Shown: in pieces, positions 8,272 through 19,229 of the stretch
Numbering within the stretch: position 1 is the first letter of the stretch
Layout of the letters: each line of letters starts with the position of its first letter
NCBI RefSeq assembly: GCF_010500955.1
Contig: NZ_QVMJ01000045.1
Span: forward strand, 1 to 40,011
Direction: 5' to 3'
From: Bacteroides sp. 519
Lineage (GTDB): Bacteria > Bacteroidota > Bacteroidia > Bacteroidales > Bacteroidaceae
DNA: 40,011 nt
Program-made: the position numbers and the translations under genes
Notes under the pieces: model-generated
What the model was told of the DNA's origin: nothing
Databases searched by the model: none
What the model saw: the letters and a program-made list of their open reading frames with translations, nothing else

Positions 8272-9987
8272 ATGAATAAATACAAACTCAAATTGTCAAT
8301 CGTCAATTGTCAATTGTCAATTATAGCAGCTATACTATTAATAGGCTGTCAACAGAGCGAGGAACTTACTACCGACGCCTCGCCGGTACAACTAACCGTA
8401 GACACCCCACCCGCATGGCACTCCTCCCCTCAGATGAGGGGAGGTGCCGGCCTGCCGGCGGAGGGGTTGACCCGCGCCACCCCCGTAGTCTGGACCGACG
8501 GCGACCAACTGTGCGGCACCATTACCTTTATCCACGCCAGCGGACTGAAAGAAGCCCCCGTGCCCTTCATCTACAACCTCGGCACCGAAACCTTTGTCGC
8601 CCCCACCCCCACCTGGCCCGTGGGGCAGGACATCGACCACGCCATCCTGACCGGTGCCTATGGTATTGATGCTGATGGCAACCGTATCGATGGTGGTACC
8701 GTTCCCCTCTACCACGCCCAGAGCAAGGCCGAAGCGGGACAGCCGTTCAATATTACCCTGACCCATGCCACGGCCGGCATTGCCCTTGTAGGCTTTGCCG
8801 CCGGAGCTACTGTTACCGTGGCCGATGCCACCGGCACCATCCCTGCCGAGGCCGAAGCTACCCTTACCCTATATCCTGAACTTGAGGCCAATGCCACACA
8901 GGCAACTGTCGTTGTTGGTAGTAAAAGCTACGCCATCGCCATCGCCGCAGGTGCAGAACAAAACAGCTTGCTGGGAAGAATGTATACGCTTAGTGGGGAG
9001 AAGATAGGGGGAACCAACCCGGGAAGTGAGCAGGAGAGGATGGTAAAAGAAAGAAAAAGATTATGCGAGTTTGCCGAAGGCATTAACAACGGCACCCTAA
9101 CGGGCGAAGCCCAGAACTTTACCCTGACCGAGGATATCGACTTGACGGGGATTGCGTGGACGCCGATAGGGCGCTACGGCAAGCCCTACAAAGGCATCTT
9201 CGATGGTGGCGGTCATACTATTACCGGGCTTACCATCAATAGCACTGAACGATCACAAGGTTTCTTTGGCACTACCGATAACGGTACTGTTATTTCGAAT
9301 ATACACCTCAGGGGGGTAAATATAGTGGGAGGTAATAAGATCGGTGCATTAGTGGGGGAAAACTATGGTAGTATTATCCAATGTTCTGCCACAGGTAGCA
9401 TAAAGGGAGGTGAACATACTGGTGGACTGGTGGGGGTTAATTATGGTACTGGCACCATTACCGCATGCTATGCCACAGGTAATGTAGAGGGAAGCAATCA
9501 CATTGGCGGACTGATAGGAGGAAATGATGGTACTATTGCCGCATGCTATGCTACAAGCAATGTAGTGGGAAATGGTATTGGCGGGCTAGTGGGAAATAAC
9601 TTTGGCGCCATCACTGCATGCTATGCCACAGGAAATATAGAGGGAAGCAATGCCGGTGCATTAGTGGGAAATAACCTTGGCATCTGCAACTACAATAACG
9701 CCAACGGCAAAGTAAACGGCACAGTAGCCTATGACAACCTGATAGGCAATAACAGCAACTATATTCCCATTGGCAACTCCTCCTACCTGCAGGACAAGGT
9801 TTTCGAGATCTATAACTTTACCCTAACCGCCAATGGCGTAAACGACACCTGGCCGGCAACAGTCAAAATCGCCGTAACCAACGCCGACGGCACCGTGAGC
9901 GCCAAAGATGCAACCATCGACAAAAAAGAGATATGGAACCAAACAGACCTTTCCCTCAACCGGGATGCGATCAAAGTGGTTCCATAA
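8272..9987 (+). CDS. fimbrillin-like lipoprotein fused to GLUG-repeat beta-helix
   Basis: A 571-aa lipoprotein; signal peptide with repeat-encoded LSIVNCQLSI (residues 8-17) and lipobox Cys26 (LLIGC). Residues 51-69 include a translated palindromic repeat (MRGGAGLPAEGLTRA), again ending in a TRA motif. The N-domain (about 70-245) has the fimbrillin-like pattern of alternating Thr/Ala-rich strands and closes with GRMYTLSGEKI. The beta-helix starts near 258 (RKRLCEFAEGINNG, then AWTPIG) and holds a very regular run of GLUG units, for example GGLIGGNDGTIAACYATSNV and GGLVGNNFGAITACYATGNI. A 228-bp palindrome-rich gap follows, so this may be the last gene of the first co-transcribed block. Confidence 0.85.
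   Translation: MNKYKLKLSIVNCQLSIIAAILLIGCQQSEELTTDASPVQLTVDTPPAWHSSPQMRGGAGLPAEGLTRATPVVWTDGDQLCGTITFIHASGLKEAPVPFIYNLGTETFVAPTPTWPVGQDIDHAILTGAYGIDADGNRIDGGTVPLYHAQSKAEAGQPFNITLTHATAGIALVGFAAGATVTVADATGTIPAEAEATLTLYPELEANATQATVVVGSKSYAIAIAAGAEQNSLLGRMYTLSGEKIGGTNPGSEQERMVKERKRLCEFAEGINNGTLTGEAQNFTLTEDIDLTGIAWTPIGRYGKPYKGIFDGGGHTITGLTINSTERSQGFFGTTDNGTVISNIHLRGVNIVGGNKIGALVGENYGSIIQCSATGSIKGGEHTGGLVGVNYGTGTITACYATGNVEGSNHIGGLIGGNDGTIAACYATSNVVGNGIGGLVGNNFGAITACYATGNIEGSNAGALVGNNLGICNYNNANGKVNGTVAYDNLIGNNSNYIPIGNSSYLQDKVFEIYNFTLTANGVNDTWPATVKIAVTNADGTVSAKDATIDKKEIWNQTDLSLNRDAIKVVP
8292..8319 (+). repeat. four heptanucleotide repeats in a signal-peptide region
   Basis: Units ATTGTCA, ATCGTCA, ATTGTCA, ATTGTCA, 20 bp into the gene; same length and position as in the neighbouring lipoprotein genes. 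Confidence 0.85.
8421..8467. repeat. translated copy of a dispersed palindromic repeat
   Basis: CTCCTCCCCTCAGATGAGGG and the following GCCGGCCTGCCGGC stem match the copy at 6450 almost base for base and the right half of the intergenic elements. It is read in frame as SSPQMRGGAGLPAEG. Confidence 0.85.
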
Positions 9988-10018
9988 ATGCGACCCCTCC
10001 GGCCTTCGGAGGTATTTA

Positions 10019-10166
10019 GACCCCTCTGCCCTTCGGGCATCTCCCCTTAAAAAGGGGAGAAGTTGAGGAAGCAAGGCTCTCGAACAGGCTACTATATTTG
10101 AATAACCGTAGCCCCCCAACTCCTCCCCTTTGTAAGGGGAGGTGGCAGCGAAGCTGACGGAGGGGT
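10019..10166. repeat. intergenic composite palindromic element, copy 1
   Basis: Left half: a hairpin containing CCCTTCGGGCATCTCCCC, a short loop and GGGGAGAAGTT. A spacer with CAAGGCTCT and ATAACCGTAGCCCC follows. Right half: CAACTCCTCCCC, a loop and GGGGAGG, then a smaller stem and GGAGGGGTC. The same architecture recurs at 12945-13094. It fills most of the 228-bp gap between the genes at 8272 and 10216. A further small hairpin (CCTCCGGCC/GGAGG) precedes it at 9997-10012. Confidence 0.8.
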
Positions 10167-10215
10167 CAGTAAGAAGCTGACGGAGTAAGAAATAATAAAA
10201 AACAAAAGTATAACA

Positions 10216-11130
10216 ATGAATAAAAAACAAATCATACCCATCGCAGCCATCGTGCTGCTCGTAACCCTCGCGTTGGCAGCCTGCCAGGCAGAGGAAGAAG
10301 GAAGAGAAGAAAAGAATTTACCAATAACCATAGGCAGGCTCAATGTAGCCTGTAGCGAGGCGCTGCACCCCAGTTCCCGCGCCGATGAGGACGGGCTGGC
10401 GGACTGGTATGTGGGGGATGAGTTGAAGGTTTACTACTGGGATGAGAATGGTGCCAACATCTCTATTGGCAGTTACACCCGCACTGCGCATGGCACTTGG
10501 AAAGCCGCAGACAATGTATGGCAAGTAAGTGATGTGTCCAAGGATATTGACATTCTGGTTGGTAAAGATTTCATCTTATCGGACCAAAGTACCTGGCAGA
10601 ACTACCACAAAGCCGACCGGATTGTTGGTTTTGTTACCCTCGACCGCACTACCGGCCAGGTGTACACTGCCGAAGGCCAGTTGCTCAACCATCAGTCTGT
10701 CGATGTAGTGATTACCCTTACCCCCGCCACCACGGGCTGGGCACCGGAAGAGTTTGAACAGCATATACGCACAGCGAAGATAAGCATAAATGGATATGAT
10801 ATGTTTTACAACTACAACCTCATGCCGCATACCCCTTGGCTCAGCCGGCTATCAGCCGAGGGAGCAGAGCTGCGAGCGCATATTAATCCTTACTATCTAG
10901 CCGCTGCCGGCGATGCCACCAAGCCCATTATCACTATTACCCCGGGCGATGGTAGTGCACCCATCAGCGGTAGCTACACGCTGCCAGCCGACACAAATCT
11001 TGATCCCGATGGATACAACATGCGCCTAGCCATTACCTTTGCCAACTACGCCAACCAGCGCATCCTGGCACCCGGAACGGCCACCATTGTAGGTTGGCAG
11101 GATGGAGGAACGGAGGAGATTGTAGAATAA
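10216..11130 (+). CDS. fimbrillin-family lipoprotein without GLUG repeats (A-type)
   Basis: A 304-aa lipoprotein; hydrophobic signal ending in ALAAC with Cys23. Residues 47-56 (SEALHPSSRA) belong to a short translated repeat also found twice in the 1159-aa protein at 14061, and place an Arg where precursor cleavage is expected. The body is related to the N-terminal part of the GLUG fusion at 2897, with matching landmarks YHKADRIVGFVTLD and VDVVITLTP, and ends in TIVGWQDGG, a typical terminal-strand pattern of fimbrillin domains (xxxWxxG). Its signal peptide lacks the heptanucleotide tract. It probably supplies a pilus subunit or its paralogue. The separation from its neighbours by palindromes suggests its own transcript or a processed one. 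Confidence 0.8.
   Translation: MNKKQIIPIAAIVLLVTLALAACQAEEEGREEKNLPITIGRLNVACSEALHPSSRADEDGLADWYVGDELKVYYWDENGANISIGSYTRTAHGTWKAADNVWQVSDVSKDIDILVGKDFILSDQSTWQNYHKADRIVGFVTLDRTTGQVYTAEGQLLNHQSVDVVITLTPATTGWAPEEFEQHIRTAKISINGYDMFYNYNLMPHTPWLSRLSAEGAELRAHINPYYLAAAGDATKPIITITPGDGSAPISGSYTLPADTNLDPDGYNMRLAITFANYANQRILAPGTATIVGWQDGGTEEIVE
10354..10380 (+). repeat. 27-bp translated repeat encoding SEALHPSSR
   Basis: The unit beginning AGCGAGGCGCTGCACCC recurs twice in tandem at 14208-14264 inside another lipoprotein gene, at the equivalent place between lipobox and mature domain. Confidence 0.8.
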
Positions 11131-11143
11131 ACACACGTCGCCG

Positions 11144-11226
11144 CCGTAGGGGCGCTCCTATGTGTGCGCCCTAATATGTGCACCCCGATGTATTATCAGG
11201 GCGCCCACACAGGGGCGCCCCTACGG
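11144..11226. repeat. intergenic inverted repeat
   Basis: The arms CCGTAGGGGCGCTCC... (11144-11172) and ...GGGGCGCCCCTACGG (11198-11226) are imperfect inverted repeats of about 29 nt around a 25-nt loop, filling the gap between the lipoprotein genes at 10216 and 11250. An in-frame extension of the downstream gene to 11178 would run through the right arm and is not credible as protein. Confidence 0.75.
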
Positions 11227-11249
11227 GTAAAACAATAATATATATAAAT

Positions 11250-12926
11250 ATGAAACATCTTAAATTCTCAATTGTCAATTGTCAATTGTCAATTCTACTA
11301 GCAGCCCTGCTGCTAGTAGCCTGTCAGGCCGACGATCCCGCCGCCCCTGCCACCGGCGACACTGAGCTGGCGTGCAGCGCCTCGCTCTCGCGCTCCCTGA
11401 GCGAAGACGCCACCATTACCATGACCCTGGGAGAGGACGCCACCGAGTACCAATACACCCTCTCGGCCACCGACGGCAGCATGACGCCCATCGGCTCCAG
11501 CCCCGTTATTGCCGTAGGCACCAAGACCATTAACGTCAGTGCCTGGGCAACCGTTACTTGGGGGACCGAAGCCATTGCTATGCCCGTGGCCCACAACAAC
11601 CCCGCCACCCCCATAGTGTGGACAACAGGGCGACCCACCATCGCCCTTACCCTATCGCCCACAACGGCACTTATCCGCCTCAGTGTGACCGATAGCGACA
11701 ACCAGTCCATCAGTACAGCCGGCGCAACCATGCCCGCAGCAACACCCGCCCCCAACGCAACAAGCACCACCTTCGCTGCTAACGGACTGCTGCAAATAGC
11801 TGCCTCTGCGGTAAAGAAAGACGAGGTGCTCTTTACCATCCCCGTAACGGACACCAACACCAAGAACCTTGTAGCCAAGAAAGATTATAACTTCCTGGCT
11901 GGCGTGGAGTACACGTTTCGTGTAACGATTACTACGAAAGGAGAGGCGGTGCTGGAAGGGTTTAGTATTGAGGGGATGGAGGAAGGAGAACAGTTGGGAG
12001 TCGAGGTCATGACCATCGCCACCATTGCCGACCTGCGCAAGTTTCGCAACCGTGTGAATGATGGGGAAGTAAACCTTTGTGCTATACAAACTGCTGATAT
12101 TGTAATGGAAGATGAAGATAAAGCCGGCCAAGGCTGGGTGCCGATAGGGAAGGCTTACGTTAACGACCGATACAATGGTACCTACAACGGTGGTGGCTAT
12201 ACCATTACAGGGCTAATGATTAATAGGGAAGCGGACGACTTCCAAGGATTCTTTGGTTATACCAATAGTGGTAGCAAGCTCACTGACATTCGGCTTGAAG
12301 AGGTTGATGTAAAAGGCAACTTCAACGTTGGTGGGCTAGTGGGACAGAATTTCGGAACCATTATCAAATGCTCTGTCAAGGGTTGTGTAACGGGTAATTA
12401 CCAGACCGGCGGGCTGGTAGGAGAAAATTTTCATAGCATTACGGAATGCTATACCGAAGTCAGTGTAGAAGGTGACAACAATACTGGCGGGCTGGTAGGA
12501 GAAAATTTTCATAGCATTACGGAATGCTATACCGAAGTCAGTGTAGAAGGTGACAACAATACTGGCGGGCTGGTAGGAGAAAACGATACAGGTTCTATCA
12601 TCGCATGCTATGCCACAGGTTATGTAGATGGTTATAGCACCGTTGGTGGACTGGTAGGGACCAATAATAGTTCCATCATCGCATGCTATGCCACAGTTAG
12701 TGTAAATGGTTATAGCACCGTTGGTGGGCTGGTAGGTATCAACAACAAAGGTTCTATCAGCTACTGTCACGCCCCCTACAGGATCATTGGAGATAGCAGT
12801 AACATCGACCCCACCAACTCCACCACTCCCGACGAAGCCGGCAACACCGTGCGAGCAGGAGACACCGCCAATGGCACCAGCTACTGGAAGACCGATGGTA
12901 ATACACCCGAACTCTACTGGCAATAA
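11250..12926 (+). CDS. fimbrillin-like lipoprotein fused to GLUG-repeat beta-helix (B-type N-domain)
   Basis: A 558-aa lipoprotein. I chose ATG 11250 because it puts the signal peptide (FSIVNCQLSI, lipobox LLVAC, Cys25) at the N-terminus; the longer frame from 11178 only translates a palindrome. LACSASLSRS (about 40-49) has an Arg in the usual processing window. The N-domain is paralogous to that at 4643. The beta-helix begins near 254 (TIADLRKFRNRVN) and contains GLUG units including two identical 26-residue copies starting GGLVGENFHSITECYTEV. It ends in TPELYWQ. A palindromic element follows immediately. Confidence 0.85.
   Translation: MKHLKFSIVNCQLSILLAALLLVACQADDPAAPATGDTELACSASLSRSLSEDATITMTLGEDATEYQYTLSATDGSMTPIGSSPVIAVGTKTINVSAWATVTWGTEAIAMPVAHNNPATPIVWTTGRPTIALTLSPTTALIRLSVTDSDNQSISTAGATMPAATPAPNATSTTFAANGLLQIAASAVKKDEVLFTIPVTDTNTKNLVAKKDYNFLAGVEYTFRVTITTKGEAVLEGFSIEGMEEGEQLGVEVMTIATIADLRKFRNRVNDGEVNLCAIQTADIVMEDEDKAGQGWVPIGKAYVNDRYNGTYNGGGYTITGLMINREADDFQGFFGYTNSGSKLTDIRLEEVDVKGNFNVGGLVGQNFGTIIKCSVKGCVTGNYQTGGLVGENFHSITECYTEVSVEGDNNTGGLVGENFHSITECYTEVSVEGDNNTGGLVGENDTGSIIACYATGYVDGYSTVGGLVGTNNSSIIACYATVSVNGYSTVGGLVGINNKGSISYCHAPYRIIGDSSNIDPTNSTTPDEAGNTVRAGDTANGTSYWKTDGNTPELYWQ
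11264..11291 (+). repeat. four heptanucleotide repeats in a signal-peptide region
   Basis: Units ATTCTCA, ATTGTCA, ATTGTCA, ATTGTCA, starting 14 bp into the gene. Confidence 0.85.
12408..12563 (+). repeat. exact 78-bp tandem duplication encoding a GLUG unit
   Basis: The 78-bp segment 12408-12485 is repeated at 12486-12563 with no difference that I can see, and the first bases of a third unit (GGCGGGCTGGTAG) follow. Each copy encodes one 26-residue GLUG repeat. The lack of silent changes points to a recent duplication. Confidence 0.9.
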
Positions 12927-12944
12927 ATCCGAAGCCCTCTGCCA

Positions 12945-13094
12945 GACCCCTCTGCCCTTCGGGCATCTCCCCTCAACGAGGGGAGAAGTTTGGGACAGCA
13001 AGGCTCTTGGAGTAATGTAGAATATTCAATAACCGTAGCCCCTCAACTCCTCCCCTTTTTAAGGGGAGGTGCCGGCAAGCCGGCGGAGGGGTCG
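12945..13094. repeat. intergenic composite palindromic element, copy 2
   Basis: Same order of parts as the element at 10019: hairpin with CCCTTCGGGCATCTCCCC and GGGGAGAAGTT, spacer with CAAGGCTCT and ATAACCGTAGCCCC, then CAACTCCTCCCC, AAGGGGAGG, a GCCGGC stem and GGAGGGGTC. It is in direct orientation relative to copy 1. Confidence 0.8.
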
Positions 13095-13107
13095 TAAAAG
13101 CATAAAT

Positions 13108-13806
13108 ATGAAAACAAACAAACTATTCCCCCTCCTGCTCTTCGCTCTGGCCTTTGTTCTGCTGGCCTGCGAGCGCAGCGAGGACCCCGGTGCACTTACC
13201 GCGCCGGTAGTGATAAACGCCACCTCCGCATGGAACAACCCCTCAAGTGGAGACACCCGCGCAGTAAAAGAAGAATTTACCCTCTACGATGTAATTACCC
13301 TTACTTATGAGGGCAAGGGTTACGATTACCGCCTTACCGCCACCGGCTGGACGCCTGTGAACGAAGAGTTACGCATCCCTATTGATGCCGACAACCCGAA
13401 GGCTACCGGCCTTCATACCGGTATAGCTTGGAGCGAACTTTACGACACACTCTCCGCTCCGGAAACAGCCTTTACCTACGATTCGGCTGCGAAGACCTGG
13501 ACTATCAACCTTACCTTTGCCCACGATAACGGTGCGGTAGACCTTATGCTGTTTGATGAGGGGCTGTCGCCGCTGACAGGTGTTACTCAGGTAAGCATTA
13601 CTTACGGAACAGATAATACCATAACCATTAGCGACACTAGTACTCTGGCCAAGCTACAAGGCGTCATCGTGCCTCCGGGTAATATTACCAAGGTAACCGC
13701 CACGGTAGGTACAGACGACTATGCCGCTACCTTTACTGAGAACAACACCGTTGTGGCCGGCCATCGCCACCCCATGACTGTAATACTGAAGAAGCAAATA
13801 ATGTGA
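13108..13806 (+). CDS. short fimbrillin-family lipoprotein (C-type)
   Basis: A 232-aa lipoprotein; I chose ATG 13108 because MKTNKLFPLLLFALAF is a clean signal peptide ending in lipobox Cys21 (VLLAC), whereas the in-frame ATG at 13069 lies in the palindromic repeat. SSGDTRAVK (about 47-55) supplies the Arg expected at a fimbrillin processing site. The domain (about 55-232) resembles the N-domain of the GLUG fusion at 6294, with NLTFAHDNGAVDLMLFDEG and a terminal strand HPMTVIL, but no GLUG repeats follow. The size fits a single-domain pilin-like subunit. It is flanked by palindromic elements on both sides. Confidence 0.8.
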   Translation: MKTNKLFPLLLFALAFVLLACERSEDPGALTAPVVINATSAWNNPSSGDTRAVKEEFTLYDVITLTYEGKGYDYRLTATGWTPVNEELRIPIDADNPKATGLHTGIAWSELYDTLSAPETAFTYDSAAKTWTINLTFAHDNGAVDLMLFDEGLSPLTGVTQVSITYGTDNTITISDTSTLAKLQGVIVPPGNITKVTATVGTDDYAATFTENNTVVAGHRHPMTVILKKQIM

Positions 13807-13839
13807 ATCAGTAGTTAAAGGAGATTTTCAGATTTCTTT

Positions 13840-14030
13840 CGCCACGAAGTGGCAGGTTAGTTCAGCCCCAGGCAACGCCTGGGGTAATAACAGCAACCAC
13901 GTTCTAGCGCCCTGAAAGGGCAGCTTAATGATTGATTGAACTGGGCTTTCAGCCCGCTTTTATGGGGTGTTTCCCCATTACCCCAGGCGATGCCTGGGGC
14001 TGAATTGAACTGGGCTTTCAGCCCGTAGAT
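13840..14030. repeat. intergenic nested palindromes
   Basis: Contains GCCCCAGGC/GCCTGGGG type stems twice (near 13864-13884 and 13980-14001), in an arrangement that lets the two copies also pair with each other, plus GGGCTTTCAGCCCG twice. This fills most of the 254-bp gap before the 1159-aa gene. No promoter box was recognised in it. Confidence 0.7.
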
Positions 14031-14060
14031 AACAAATAATTAATAACTAATGATATCAAT

Positions 14061-17540
<3,480 letters not shown>

Positions 17541-17543
17541 TTG

Positions 17544-18158
17544 ATGAACAGAACTGTACGAATGAATATACGCATTATACTAACAAGCACCTTACTGGCA
17601 CTAACCTGCGCGCTCAGCGCGCAGGTAGATGGCTTTGGGCTACGAACCAACCTATTGTCGTGGGCGGCACTGAGCCCCTCATTGGGAGCAGACATCTCCT
17701 GGAACAACCGCTACATGCTGGTGGTAGACGGCAGCTATGGCGACTGGCATCTGGACGACGATAAAAGCGGCATCCGCCTGAGCGGTGTTGGCCTGGAAGC
17801 CCGCCGCTACTTCTCGACCGGAAGCAACGAAGTCTGGTACAACCCCAGTGGTGGAATCTACAACGGATTGTATGCTGGCATCGACGCACGCTACATACGT
17901 TTCAATGTTAACTTCAACGAAAAGAACCGCGAAGGAAACATGTACACCGCCGGTCTTGTGTTAGGTTACACTTTCCATACCCTGAACAGTCATTGGGTGG
18001 TCGATGCCAGTTTCGGCCTTGGGTATGTACACCGCGAGTACGACAAGTGCAAATGGTATCCGCCTGCAAACGATTACCGGAGCCTCGGACTCAGAAAGAT
18101 AGACGGACCGGGACTCACCAACCTGAATGTTTCACTGGCGTACCGCTTTAAACTATAA
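17544..18158 (+). CDS. DUF3575-family outer-membrane protein
   Basis: A 204-aa protein with a signal peptide (hydrophobic ILTSTLLALTCALS, cleavage after SAQ). It shows the DUF3575 (PF12099) pattern: FGLRTNLLSWAALSPSLGAD, then regularly spaced amphipathic strands and a closing LNVSLAYRFKL, which looks like the terminal strand of an outer-membrane beta-barrel. DUF3575 genes are commonly found in Bacteroidales fimbrial loci. A role in surface display or anchoring of the fimbrillins is inferred from that association. The ATG at 17544 is 3 bp after the preceding stop and a second ATG lies at 17562; either gives a usable signal peptide. The next gene follows after 5 bp, so the three genes from 14061 to 19060 look co-transcribed. 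Confidence 0.8.
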   Translation: MNRTVRMNIRIILTSTLLALTCALSAQVDGFGLRTNLLSWAALSPSLGADISWNNRYMLVVDGSYGDWHLDDDKSGIRLSGVGLEARRYFSTGSNEVWYNPSGGIYNGLYAGIDARYIRFNVNFNEKNREGNMYTAGLVLGYTFHTLNSHWVVDASFGLGYVHREYDKCKWYPPANDYRSLGLRKIDGPGLTNLNVSLAYRFKL

Positions 18159-18163
18159 AGAAG

Positions 18164-19060
18164 ATGAGAAAAAGAACAAACTATATTGTGGCATTGGCAC
18201 TCGTAATGGTAGCTACGCTGGTTTCCTGCAAAGTAGATCAGAAGGAACCCATCTACGAGCCCGGTGGAGAAATTACCCAAAACCCCGGCCGTGTGAAGGT
18301 ACAGGACCCCAACGGACAAATACCCAACGGACAGCAATTTACCATTATCAACGAGCAGGGAAAAACTGTTGCCACTCTGGGCAACAACGATTATGTAGAC
18401 CTGGAAGCCGGGCGTTACTATCTGTTGGGCTACACCGGAACGGAGTACTTCACACTGAACGGAGCCACCCGCAGCCTCAGCCCGAGCGAAGCCACTTTAC
18501 AACTCCAATCGACCGACGGCATACTCCTGCCCGAAGGCCTTGTTGGTGGAATATCGACCTTCATCGTTATCGAAGATCAGGTAACCGTTATCAACGTATC
18601 TTTTTCGCCGCTCACCCGCAAGCTTTGCATCGAGGCCCAACCAGATGGCATTGATCTGCAAAACATTACTCAAACACAGGTTACGTTGAGCGGGTTGGCA
18701 GCCGGCATCAATCTCTATCAGGGGTTTGGCGCAGTGGCAAAGTCGGCCGGGAGCTATACCGCACAGTCGGATGCAAAGATGGTAAACGGGAAACTGGTGG
18801 TTGAACTCAACCTGCTGGGAATGGATGTCGATGCCGATCAGATGCTTACCATTAAGCTCACTGCTAATAACGACAAAAGCTACCATGTAACTATGAGTTT
18901 AAAACAAATTCTGGAAAGTTTCAATAGTGGCAGCCCCGCGGCAACCTTCACTGTTAATGTTCGCTTGAGTGCCGACAACGAAGAAACAGAAGGCAGTCTG
19001 AGCGGAACAATCATCGACTGGGAAGAGGGAGAAGAAGTTGAGATAGTGGGAGAAAATTAA
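18164..19060 (+). CDS. FimB/Mfa2-like fimbrial anchor lipoprotein (tentative)
   Basis: A 298-aa lipoprotein with lipobox Cys22 (ATLVSC). The body is predicted all-beta. A first half with a VDLEAGRYYLLGYTG pattern is followed by a second half beginning near VTVINVSFSPLTRKLCIEA, ending in GTIIDWEEG. The layout (lipoprotein, two beta-sandwich-like halves, a strand with LTR between them) resembles the FimB/Mfa2 anchor family, which terminates and tethers type V pili. It is the last gene of the locus, directly after DUF3575, and is followed by a terminator-like inverted repeat. Unlike the GLUG proteins it has no heptanucleotide tract and no inserted palindrome. It could also be another fimbrillin-like minor subunit. 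Confidence 0.6.
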   Translation: MRKRTNYIVALALVMVATLVSCKVDQKEPIYEPGGEITQNPGRVKVQDPNGQIPNGQQFTIINEQGKTVATLGNNDYVDLEAGRYYLLGYTGTEYFTLNGATRSLSPSEATLQLQSTDGILLPEGLVGGISTFIVIEDQVTVINVSFSPLTRKLCIEAQPDGIDLQNITQTQVTLSGLAAGINLYQGFGAVAKSAGSYTAQSDAKMVNGKLVVELNLLGMDVDADQMLTIKLTANNDKSYHVTMSLKQILESFNSGSPAATFTVNVRLSADNEETEGSLSGTIIDWEEGEEVEIVGEN

Positions 19061-19065
19061 ACCAT

Positions 19066-19155
19066 ATTTTAACCGCAGAGTTTCGCGGATTAACGCGGAG
19101 TTTTAATTTCTATGCAGCATTGAATCTTAAACTCTGCGTGCTCTGCGGTTAAAAT
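19066..19155. terminator. inverted repeat ending the surface locus
   Basis: TTTTAACCGCAGAG (19067-19080) pairs with CTCTGCGGTTAAAA near 19141-19154, with inner partial pairing of GCGGAGTTT and AAACTCTGC. It lies directly after the last gene of the locus. The wording (CGCAGAG, CGGAGTT) resembles the repeats at 771 and 28889. Confidence 0.5.
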
Positions 19156-19229
19156 CAGAATAGTTAAATCAGAACTTAACTGAGGATACTTCAACGGGCA
19201 GAGAACCTGAATGTGTTCCTGCCTAATGC

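Noticed and set aside
11178..11249. N-terminal extension of the lipoprotein at 11250
   Set aside because: It would translate the right arm of an intergenic palindrome and bury the signal peptide 24 residues in.
13069..13107. N-terminal extension of the lipoprotein at 13108
   Set aside because: It lies in the palindromic repeat; the signal peptide begins at 13108.
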